NCBI GenBank assembly: GCA_001897795.1
Contig: MKUL01000048.1
Coordinates: forward strand, 1-60,385
Direction: 5' to 3'
DNA length: 60,385 bases
Source: Alphaproteobacteria bacterium 41-28
GTDB lineage: Bacteria; Pseudomonadota; Alphaproteobacteria; UBA9655
Shown piece by piece: positions 53,542-60,385 of this stretch. Position numbers and translations under genes: made by a program. Numbering within the stretch: the stretch's first letter is position 1; each line of letters opens with the position of its first letter. Under the pieces are notes generated by a model. The model saw only the letters and a program-made list of their open reading frames with translations. It ran no database searches and was not told where the DNA came from.

Positions 53542-54675
53542 ATGATTGAAAAACATGTTCATGATTTTGAGCGCGTCATTCTTGTTCTTCAGGGGGGAGG
53601 CTCCCTTGGTGCTTATCATGTGGGAGCTTATAAGGCCCTTTCGGAAGCTGGCTATCTTCCCAACGTTATTTGCGGAATTTCTATAGGTTCAATTACCGCA
53701 GCAATTCTTGCTGGTAATGCACCTAAAGACCGTATTTCTAAGATTCAAGAGTTTTGGGATTTGGTTTGTTGGCCAGATCCACTTGAGGAAACTTTAGAAT
53801 ATAAAATTCCGAAAGAACTGAGACGTATGCACAATCAATATGCGAATATGGTTAGTATTATGTTTGGTCAACCCAATTTTTTCTTCCCTCGTGTTCCTCC
53901 TCCTCAGTTTCAAGAGAAAGGATCTAAAGGCGCGACAAGCTATTATGATACAAGTATTCTGAGGGATACTCTTCTAAAATGCTGTAATTTTGAAAGAATT
54001 AACCAAAATAAGACACGTTTAATTGTCGGGGTAACGAAAGTAAGAACAGGAGAACTCGTATTTTTTGATAGTAGCGAAATCAAAATAACACCTGAGCATA
54101 TTATGGCAAGCAGTGCTTTGCCTCCTGGATTTCCTGGAATTTATATTGATAATGAACTTTATTGGGATGGAGGTGTGGCTTCGAACTCGCCTGTTGAAAG
54201 CATATTGCAGGTTAAGCCCTATGTAAAAACACTTGTATTTATGATTGATTTATTTAATCCCGAATCTCCTGGAAACCCCCAAGATATACAGGAAGTTGAA
54301 TGGGTTCGTAAAAACATAGCGTATGCAAGCCGCACGATTCGTCAGCTTCAGGGAATCTCAGAAAGGCATAACTTAAAGCATGGTCTCTTCCATCTTTTAA
54401 AACATATACCTCCAGAACTTCAAAATGATCCTACCATTCTAGAGCTTAAGGATGTGGCAAGTGAGATCCAACTCCATTTTATCCATCTTGTGTATCACGC
54501 TTCAGAAACAGAAACCTTTTTTTCTGACGCTGAGTTTTCAAGAACCTCAATTAAAGAACGAGCTCAACATGGGTATGAAGATATGGAAAATGCGCTAAGT
54601 CAAAAGCATTGGCTGGAACCTCAACCAAACCATGTTGGTTCTAAGGTTCACACTTATCATTATAAGCGTACTTAA
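53542..54675 (+). CDS. Patatin-like phospholipase
   Basis: 377 residues. The oxyanion loop GGGSLGAYHVGAYKAL, nucleophile elbow GISIGS (Ser about residue 46) and catalytic DGG in YWDGGVASNSPV (Asp about residue 210) form the Ser-Asp dyad of bacterial patatins. No signal peptide. Family members hydrolyse membrane lipids; some are secreted by type III/IV systems in intracellular bacteria. A housekeeping RssA-like role is equally possible. Confidence 0.9.
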   Translation: MIEKHVHDFERVILVLQGGGSLGAYHVGAYKALSEAGYLPNVICGISIGSITAAILAGNAPKDRISKIQEFWDLVCWPDPLEETLEYKIPKELRRMHNQYANMVSIMFGQPNFFFPRVPPPQFQEKGSKGATSYYDTSILRDTLLKCCNFERINQNKTRLIVGVTKVRTGELVFFDSSEIKITPEHIMASSALPPGFPGIYIDNELYWDGGVASNSPVESILQVKPYVKTLVFMIDLFNPESPGNPQDIQEVEWVRKNIAYASRTIRQLQGISERHNLKHGLFHLLKHIPPELQNDPTILELKDVASEIQLHFIHLVYHASETETFFSDAEFSRTSIKERAQHGYEDMENALSQKHWLEPQPNHVGSKVHTYHYKRT

Positions 54676-54702
54676 TACAGAGTTATTAAAGGATGCTCAT
54701 AT

Positions 54703-54927
54703 CTAGGCTCTGTGAACAAATTTTTAGCCGCACCACCAACTGGTGTCATCCTTGGCAAGAAAAGGTTGGTTTTTCGAAGAAAAATCTTACCTTTTCTTGG
54801 CCGAGGATCTTTTGGCGGGTAAGATCCCCGGTCAAGAAATGCTAGAGTTTTCCTTTGGAAAACTAAGCATTTCTTACCAAGGATGACACATTAGGGAGAC
54901 AATTCCACTTTTGTTCATAGAGCCTAG
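54703..54927. repeat. MITE-like repeat, family A copy 5 (most complete)
   Basis: Terminal inverted repeats CTAGGCTCTGTGAACAAA / TTTGTTCATAGAGCCTAG, then GGTGTCATCCTTGG / CCAAGGATGACAC, and two inner hairpins around GGATCTT. The CTAG at both outer ends would fit a YTAR-type target duplication. Confidence 0.85.
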
Positions 54928-54938
54928 GCGGGCGAAAT

Positions 54939-56090
54939 TTACTCTTTCTTTTTGTCTAACAACTCTTTATACAGAGCTATTGTTTTTGAGGACATCGCTT
55001 CTTTAGAAAAATAGGCTTGGACGCGAGCCCGACCTTTTGTTCCCATCTCATTAAGACGCTTTTGAGAAAGGTCAAGAGCATAATTGATGGCTTGTGCCAA
55101 GGCTTTGGCATCTCCAGGTGGTGTAAGCCAGCCGGTTACTCCTTCTTCGATAACTTCTTTTGCAGCTCCATGATCAGAGGCAATAATAGGTTTTTTCATG
55201 GCTTGGGCCTCAGCCATGAGCCTCCCAAATCCTTCTGGAACAAGAGAAGGGCACACAATCATATCGGCCAGTTGGTAGGCTACGGCAATATCAGAACAAG
55301 GAGGCTTCCATTGAACGCGACCTTCAAGGCCTAGGGAGGAAGCGAGGAGCAAGAGATCATTCCGATAGGATTCATGACCTTGGGCTGAACCAACCAAGAC
55401 AATTGTTACATTTGAATGTTTCATGAGTGAGAGAGCTTTGATCAACAGATCTTGTCCCTTTGTTCGACTTATTCTCCCTGGTAAAAGGAGAATACGTGTG
55501 TCAGGGGATATCCCCCAGCTTTTTCGTAATTGTTGAACACGCTCACGAGAAATGGTTGAGGGATCAAAATAGTGAGAATCAGTCCCTCGTTGAATAAGGT
55601 GTATCTTCGAAGGATCAAACCACGAATTGTTCGCGTATTGTTGAGTGAGATGATCTAGAATAAATTGGGAGATGGCGATGACGCGATCGCCTCTTGCCAT
55701 TACCGAATTATACACTCTTTTTAAAATTGTTTTAGAACTATATGCAGCGTGATATGTCGTGACAAAAGGGACATTAAGATCACGTGTTGCCTTATATACG
55801 CTCCAAGCCGGTGCCCGTGAGCGAACGTGGACGATATCTACCTTTTCCTTGAGGATGAGCTCTTTTAAGAGCCTTATATTCTTAACCATTTGAAAAGGAT
55901 TTTTGGTATTAAGAGGTAAGTTTCTTAGGTCTATCCCATTTGCCAATGCATCACTGGTCATTTTCCCAGGCCTTGATGCAATTAGAGCTCGGCCTCCAGC
56001 CGATATGATGGCATTCGCTATTTCGAGAGTTTCAATTTCCACTCCTCCGCTTTCAAGTGCGGGAATGACTTGCAAGATCGTTGGCTTCAT
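54939..56090 (-). CDS. Glycosyltransferase family 4 (GT-B)
   Basis: About 383 residues from ATG 56090. The N-terminal domain starts ILQVIPALESGGVEIETLEI; the C-terminal donor-binding domain has LLPGRISRTKGQDLLIKAL, CPSLVPEGFGRLMAEAQAMKKPIIASDHG and GVTGWLTPPGD (E-x7-E pattern). It transfers a sugar from a nucleotide donor, probably in LPS or surface polysaccharide synthesis. The longer frame to 56132 would overlap the divergent hydrolase gene. Confidence 0.9.
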   Translation of the reverse strand: MKPTILQVIPALESGGVEIETLEIANAIISAGGRALIASRPGKMTSDALANGIDLRNLPLNTKNPFQMVKNIRLLKELILKEKVDIVHVRSRAPAWSVYKATRDLNVPFVTTYHAAYSSKTILKRVYNSVMARGDRVIAISQFILDHLTQQYANNSWFDPSKIHLIQRGTDSHYFDPSTISRERVQQLRKSWGISPDTRILLLPGRISRTKGQDLLIKALSLMKHSNVTIVLVGSAQGHESYRNDLLLLASSLGLEGRVQWKPPCSDIAVAYQLADMIVCPSLVPEGFGRLMAEAQAMKKPIIASDHGAAKEVIEEGVTGWLTPPGDAKALAQAINYALDLSQKRLNEMGTKGRARVQAYFSKEAMSSKTIALYKELLDKKKE

Positions 56091-56131
56091 ATTAAATGAT
56101 TGACAGGAAAACCCATCTGAAAAGGTTGGCA

Positions 56132-56950
56132 ATGAACCACTCTCCTTCTTCTATCCCCTCGAAATTTCTTAAGCTTGAGAGGGGAAGCTCGGACTTTATA
56201 GCCTATAATCGGTTCAATAAAAAGAATAAAAGTCTACCTGAAATTCTTTTTCTAGGTGGATTTCATTCTGATATGACAGGAACAAAAGCTACATTTTTAG
56301 AATCTATTTGTGAAAAGCGTGACCAAACTTACACACGATTTGACTATTTTGGCCATGGGGCCTCTTCAGGAAGTTTTGCCCAAGGGACGATTGGTCAGTG
56401 GCTTTCGGATACCCTTGCCATGATTGATGAGGTGACGCGCGGTCCCCTCATTCTCGTTGGATCGAGTATGGGGGGATGGCTTATGACTCTCGCAGCCCTT
56501 GCGCGCCCTACACGTGTACGAGCTCTCATCGGTATTGCTTCTGCGCCCGATTTTACAGAAGAGCTTATTTGGGCTTCTTTAAATGAAGGGCGTCGAAAAG
56601 ACTTTATGCGCCAGGGGATGATTCAAACGCCTTCCCAATATGAAGAGGCAGGCTTTCCGATAACTCTTCAATTGATTGAAGAAGGGCGGGAACATCTTGT
56701 GCTTCCTAAGGATATTGATATTCACTGTCCTGTCCACCTTATTCATGGAGAGGCTGATAAGGATGTTCCTTGGACCTTCTCAAGCCGTCTTGCGCAGCGT
56801 ATAAAGAGCCCTGAGGTCACTTTAACCCTAATCAAGAACGGAGATCATCGGCTTAATTCAACCCTAGCTCTCGGACGTCTTGCGTCTGTTTTAAATGAGG
56901 TAAGTCACTTAGAAAACAATCAATTGACAGAAGCCCCAGTGGCCAGCTAG
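56132..56950 (+). CDS. Alpha/beta hydrolase, ABHD10-like
   Basis: About 272 residues from ATG 56132 (AAAGG upstream; ATG 56096 lacks a site). FDYFGHGASSGSF and the nucleophile elbow LVGSSMGGWLMTLAAL (G-x-S-x-G) are clear; the acid is in IHGEADKDVPW and the His in NGDHRL. It resembles the ABHD10/serine-esterase group, whose members act on acyl thioesters or glucuronide esters. Divergent from the glycosyltransferase with 41 bases between starts. Confidence 0.85.
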   Translation: MNHSPSSIPSKFLKLERGSSDFIAYNRFNKKNKSLPEILFLGGFHSDMTGTKATFLESICEKRDQTYTRFDYFGHGASSGSFAQGTIGQWLSDTLAMIDEVTRGPLILVGSSMGGWLMTLAALARPTRVRALIGIASAPDFTEELIWASLNEGRRKDFMRQGMIQTPSQYEEAGFPITLQLIEEGREHLVLPKDIDIHCPVHLIHGEADKDVPWTFSSRLAQRIKSPEVTLTLIKNGDHRLNSTLALGRLASVLNEVSHLENNQLTEAPVAS

Positions 56951-56969
56951 ATAATGTAATCACCGTCAT

Positions 56970-57061
56970 GGAGGGGTGGCCGAGAGGCTGAAGGCGGCGG
57001 TTTGCTAAACCGTTATACGATGAAAGTCGTATCGTGGGTTCGAATCCCATCCCCTCCGCCA
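56970..57061 (+). tRNA. tRNA-Ser(GCT)
   Basis: Acceptor GGAGGGG / CCCCTCC, discriminator G and encoded CCA. The anticodon arm GGCGG-TTTGCTAAA-CCG gives GCT, and the long variable arm (TACGATGAAAGTCGTA) is typical of serine tRNAs. 92 bases with CCA. Its 3' end is the likely attachment site for the downstream integrase. Confidence 0.97.
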
Positions 57062-57359
57062 TTTTTCAGGAGTTTTTGATAAGAAATTTTCTCCTTAAAA
57101 TGGCTCCATGGGACACTCATGGGACACTAGAAAATAACAAAAACATCTGAAAGAGACATTGACGGTCCTCTATTCATACCTAAATCACGGAGCATTTTCT
57201 CTTAAATTTCTGCAAACTGTCCCAATGCTGTCCCATGCTGCAATAGAGATGATATATTTTGCCGGTTCTCCTCCAAAAATATAAAATTCTAATGGTTTGA
57301 GGCTCTGTTGCCATTGTTTATGTTTCGCTATAGACTTCTCTCACCAATGAGGGATGGAC

Positions 57360-58439
57360 ATGGCTACGATCGAAACACGACACAGTGCTGATGGAACAAC
57401 AGGGTATAGAGCAAAAGTTCGTCTAAAGGGGTTTCCCTCCCAATCTGCTACTTTTGAGCGCAAGACAGATGCAAAGGAATGGGCGAAGCAAACAGAGGCC
57501 AGCATACGAGAGGGCAGGTACTTTAAGACTGCAGAAGCTAAAAAGCATACTGTTTCAGATTTTATTGACAGGTATCTTCGTGAGATTGAGAAAAAAAATC
57601 CTAAGCGTTTTGTGGATGTCAAAAAGCTATTGAATTGGTGGAAGAAGGAGATTGGAACCTATCTTTTGTCTGATCTCACCAGGGCCCTCATTGTCGAGCA
57701 GCGAGATAAGCTTCTAACCTCTACAGGCAGAAATGTTTCTAAAGGTAGAAATATTGCACAACGCAGCCCTGCTACTGTCAATCGATATATGATGGCCTTA
57801 GGCCATGCTCTCACTATAGCGGCCAATGAGTGGGAATGGATACATGAAAACCCCATGAAGAAAATCTCTAACCTACCTGAACCTAGAGGACGTATTCGTT
57901 ACTTAAGCGACGAGGAACGAGAGCGACTTCTGGAAGCCTGCAAAGTCTCAACGAATCCCCAACTCCATACACTTGTTGTTTTAGCCTTAAGTACAGGGGG
58001 AAGATACGGGGAACTTATTAAGTTACGCTGGGACGATATAGACTGGGGTCGCAAGGTCATTACCTTGCATGATACAAAAAACAACGACCGGCGTCTTTTA
58101 CCTTTAATGCACTATGCTCTTGAGTTGATGGAAGCTCACCACAAGACCAGAAATATAGATTCTGACTTAGTTTTTCCTTCTCCTTCCAACCCCATGAAAC
58201 CTTGGAATAGCCGTACCTCCTGGGTATCAGTTTTAAAGAAAGCGAATATTCAAGATTTTCGGTTTCATGACCTTCGTCATAGTTGCGCCAGTTATTTGGC
58301 AATGAATGGGGCTTCACTTGCCGAAATTGCCGAGGTATTGGGTCACAAGACCCTTCAAATGGTAAAACGTTACGCTCATCTCAGTGAAGCTCATACAGCC
58401 AAAGTTGTCCAAAGCATGAACGAAAGGATCTTTGGGTGA
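57360..58439 (+). CDS. Tyrosine-type site-specific integrase
   Basis: About 359 residues. The N-terminal arm-binding domain (TTGYRAKVRLKGFPSQSATF) and core-binding domain precede the catalytic domain with STGGRYGELIKLRWDDID (first Arg), the HDLRHSCASYL box (His-x-x-Arg), LGHKTLQMVKRYAHLS (His and the Tyr nucleophile). GAGGG supports ATG 57360. Its stop overlaps the next gene's GTG start. Confidence 0.94.
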   Translation: MATIETRHSADGTTGYRAKVRLKGFPSQSATFERKTDAKEWAKQTEASIREGRYFKTAEAKKHTVSDFIDRYLREIEKKNPKRFVDVKKLLNWWKKEIGTYLLSDLTRALIVEQRDKLLTSTGRNVSKGRNIAQRSPATVNRYMMALGHALTIAANEWEWIHENPMKKISNLPEPRGRIRYLSDEERERLLEACKVSTNPQLHTLVVLALSTGGRYGELIKLRWDDIDWGRKVITLHDTKNNDRRLLPLMHYALELMEAHHKTRNIDSDLVFPSPSNPMKPWNSRTSWVSVLKKANIQDFRFHDLRHSCASYLAMNGASLAEIAEVLGHKTLQMVKRYAHLSEAHTAKVVQSMNERIFG

Positions 58440-59512
58440 ATAAGCCGTTTGAACAAAAAATACAGGAGCAGAATGTTGACTCTTGGAAAAGATGGCTATG
58501 TGACACGACTCCCATAAATGTTCAACAAGGGTTGGATGATATACTCTCCCACAACAATCCACCTTTTGTATTGAAGGAAATGCAAATAAGACACTTAGGA
58601 AGTAAGCTGAGGGGAAATGTGGTGTTCGCAGGGGTACCAATTAGAAATGAGGACGGTTTTGAAAAACTAAATGATGTTGTAAAAGTAGATGATATTGTCA
58701 CATTACTATCAAATTTTAACACTCCTGGTATGTTGGGATATACAATTAAGTCCCGCCCTCAATTTGTAAAACTGATTTATCAATACTTGCCCTGTTTTCC
58801 CGTTGCTCTTTACGAGGCCTGCAAGGCAATCACTGGAGAGAATTTAATATTAGATGACCTTTCTGAGGTAAGAGAATTTTACGAAAGTGGCTCTAAATTT
58901 GATTTATGGACCGGTCACGAGCTCTGCGCCTATCTCAGTCATTGTGATCCAGACGCCTTGGACTTCATATCAGAGCATCCTGAAGCTCAGGATTTGATGT
59001 CGGAGGACCCAAAATCCCGAAATTCCAGACTAAATAAACTAGAAAGACTTCTTCCTAGCAGATTTTCTTGCATCTTTCTGAGGCCGGACCTTTACGAGAA
59101 GAACTTGTCCTTGGTAAAAGCCGCTATTCTTGGGGAGGCCTTTGAGCTTATCCATCTTGATCGTGACAATTGGGCGCAAAGCACCTTAAATCCTAAGAAG
59201 GGATTGGAATGGGCAAAGAAGAAAGGGATTGGGTATCACCCTGTGCTTGATGAGTATCTTCTCACTTTAAATAGAGAACCTGCGATTTCTTCGGGATATA
59301 CAACTCCCTACGTAGAGATGATGCGAGAGGTGATAAGCGAGATGGAGATTTCAAGTGAAAATCAGGGAAAAAAAGAAGCAATAGCCGCTTTGTTTGAAGA
59401 AAAACTAGCTTATCATAAAACGACTCCCCTTAGCCAAAAACTAGCCGATGCGATGGCGACCTTAGTGCGCTTGCCTGAATCCCAACAAGGACGGGCAAAA
59501 CGTAAGGGGTGA
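58436..59512 (+). CDS. Unknown element gene coupled to the integrase
   Basis: 358 residues starting at GTG 58436, overlapping the integrase stop (GTGA), so translationally coupled. No signal peptide or membrane helix, and no domain recognised. The C-terminal third is helical (EKLAYHKTTPLSQKLADAMAT). A phage-defence or accessory cargo role is possible for this slot next to an integrase, but nothing in the sequence shows it. Confidence 0.6.
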   Translation: MNKPFEQKIQEQNVDSWKRWLCDTTPINVQQGLDDILSHNNPPFVLKEMQIRHLGSKLRGNVVFAGVPIRNEDGFEKLNDVVKVDDIVTLLSNFNTPGMLGYTIKSRPQFVKLIYQYLPCFPVALYEACKAITGENLILDDLSEVREFYESGSKFDLWTGHELCAYLSHCDPDALDFISEHPEAQDLMSEDPKSRNSRLNKLERLLPSRFSCIFLRPDLYEKNLSLVKAAILGEAFELIHLDRDNWAQSTLNPKKGLEWAKKKGIGYHPVLDEYLLTLNREPAISSGYTTPYVEMMREVISEMEISSENQGKKEAIAALFEEKLAYHKTTPLSQKLADAMATLVRLPESQQGRAKRKG

Positions 59513-59687
59513 CCCCATCGAAAATTGCTTTCACGTATCTTATTGAATTTAAATGTATTTTTAAGGCGAGAATGGGGTCCCCCCTTTGCCTTGATCCCTT
59601 TCGCCCATTTGTTTTCTCTCAAAATTGATTCTTACTCCAAGTAGGCAGCAATAGTGCTGCGCTTTAAAATACAAAGGAGAACTCAAT

Positions 59688-59921
59688 ATGAGCGTTCATC
59701 ATCAACACCACCAAACTTCCGTAAGCGTAGACGACTTCGTCACCATCAGGCAACTCACCACGAGCAACCCAGCCTTCACAGAAGGAGGGATTCGAGCCCT
59801 TATTTTTCGTTCAAAAAGCAATGGATTCGACAGCTGTATCCGTCGGATAGGGCGAAAGATCCTCATCTCTAAAAGCGCTTTTTCTCGTTGGATTGAAGCC
59901 CAAAATGGAGAAGTGCGATAA
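59688..59921 (+). CDS. AlpA/excisionase-like DNA-binding protein
   Basis: 77 residues with a His-rich N-terminus (SVHHQHHQTSVSVDDF) and a winged-helix pattern: FVTIRQLTTSNPAFTEGGIR, then RRIGRKILISKSAFSRWIE, as in AlpA and Xis-type regulators of integrated elements. AAAGGAG precedes the ATG. It probably controls excision or the primase gene that starts at its stop codon. Confidence 0.72.
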   Translation: MSVHHQHHQTSVSVDDFVTIRQLTTSNPAFTEGGIRALIFRSKSNGFDSCIRRIGRKILISKSAFSRWIEAQNGEVR

Positions 59922-60385
59922 TGATGAATGGGAAGATAGAAAAGCCCCTCTTTGAGAGAGAGGGGCCAGGCAAAGGGTTACAACCAATCTTTAATATCCC
60001 TAATCTTGTCACTCAACAAATTGGGCCCTCTCTCACGTCTTCTTTCAACTCATTCTTGCCAGGGAACTATGTCGAAGACTTTGTGAAAGCCATGCATCAG
60101 GCAGGGATACATTTTAACGGAAACATTATAGAAGATGGAGCTATCCATCGCTTTTCTACAGGCAGTAACAAAAGTCATAAGAATGGCTGGTATGTTTTTT
60201 ATGGCCTTGCAGGGGCCTTTGGCGACTGGAGTCGGGACATTCATGAGAAATGGAGCCTTAGCAATAAGATCGCTCCCGGCCTGGATAAAGAACAAATCTA
60301 TGAACAAATTGACAAAGCAAGGAAAGCTGCGGAAGAAGAAAAGCAGCAGAAATATGAAGAAACCGCTATATCAGTCTTACAGAAA
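59921..60385 (+). CDS. Primase/helicase-type replication protein, N-terminal part
   Basis: The first 155 residues of a gene that runs off the window. After a short lead, IHFNGNIIEDGAIHRFSTGS, NGWYVFYGLAGAFGDW and IHEKWS match the N-terminal segment of Toprim/DUF5906-type primases of phages and plasmids, which is followed by a Lys/Glu-rich helix as here (KARKAAEEEKQQKYEE). GGAG upstream; starts ATGATG at the stop of the AlpA-like gene. Confidence 0.7.
   Translation, partial: MMNGKIEKPLFEREGPGKGLQPIFNIPNLVTQQIGPSLTSSFNSFLPGNYVEDFVKAMHQAGIHFNGNIIEDGAIHRFSTGSNKSHKNGWYVFYGLAGAFGDWSRDIHEKWSLSNKIAPGLDKEQIYEQIDKARKAAEEEKQQKYEETAISVLQK

Larger units (their letters stand above)
56970..60385 (+). mobile_element. 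Left part of an element integrated at tRNA-Ser
   Basis: tRNA-Ser, then a tyrosine integrase, an unknown gene, an AlpA-like regulator and a primase start, all on the plus strand: the standard layout of a tRNA-targeted island or satellite phage. The right end and second attachment site lie beyond the window. The 57062-57353 stretch is gene-free and has repeated GGGACACT/TGTCCCAT words that may be integrase arm sites. Confidence 0.75.

Noticed and set aside
57280..57340. Insertion-sequence end suggested by GAGGCTCTGTTGCC
   Set aside because: A single short match to common IS termini; no partner inverted end or transposase fragment is seen nearby.

Overview
The window looks like a chromosome segment of an AT-rich alphaproteobacterium that lives with or inside a eukaryotic, probably protist, host. 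The evidence is: rpsT directly upstream of dnaA-dnaN (an alphaproteobacterial arrangement), RimK with its retropepsin-like partner, the AmgK/MurU sugar-recycling pair, many small Sec-secreted proteins of unknown function, two secreted F-box proteins, Sel1-repeat proteins, a patatin-like phospholipase, and a high density of palindromic repeats. A Holosporales-type endosymbiont would fit, but that placement is inference.

Layout. 1-8.8 kb: DMT permease, two tandem decaying Sel1 genes, a YceI/cupin/cytochrome b561 group, then a minus-strand run HIT - retropepsin-like protease - rimK - small secreted protein - amn. 8.8-13.8 kb: hslVU, GNAT, MFS exporter, CsbD-like and two small envelope proteins. 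13.8-22.9 kb: ABC exporter with cyaY, PAS histidine kinase, tRNA-Ala, tsaE-amgK-murU, and thrS-infC. 23-31.2 kb: small secreted proteins, holC, trkA, a host-attachment-like protein, an RMD1-family protein and the F-box pair. 31.2-37.4 kb: ampG-like permease, dnaN, dnaA, rpsT, an L,D-transpeptidase and a DUF2282 (bufferin-like) protein. 37.7-45.7 kb: the most unusual region. Nine minus-strand genes (eight intact, one with a nonsense codon) encode small secreted proteins that share a near-constant signal peptide and have very different Gly/His/Trp/Tyr/Cys-rich mature parts. Each has its own conserved promoter, and most have their own terminator. Two large secreted proteins lie among and beside them and end in complete type II toxin domains, one HigB and one HicA of the HRPH type, with no antitoxin gene nearby. 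45.7-57 kb: slt, dapA-smpB, GlcG-like protein, RhlE-type helicase, coiled-coil secreted protein, patatin, glycosyltransferase, hydrolase. 57-60.4 kb: tRNA-Ser followed by a tyrosine integrase, an unknown gene, an AlpA-like regulator and the start of a primase, which is the left part of an integrated element.

How the genes fit together. AmpG, Slt, L,D-transpeptidase, AmgK, MurU and DapA together imply that peptidoglycan is made, remodelled and recycled. The secreted F-box, Sel1, HigB-fusion, HicA-fusion and small peptide genes look like an interaction arsenal against a host or competitors. At least five families of palindromic, MITE-like repeats fill nearly every large intergenic gap. One sits in frame inside tsaE, one element is inserted into another with a clear 10-bp target duplication, and two inverted copies bracket the HigB-fusion gene.
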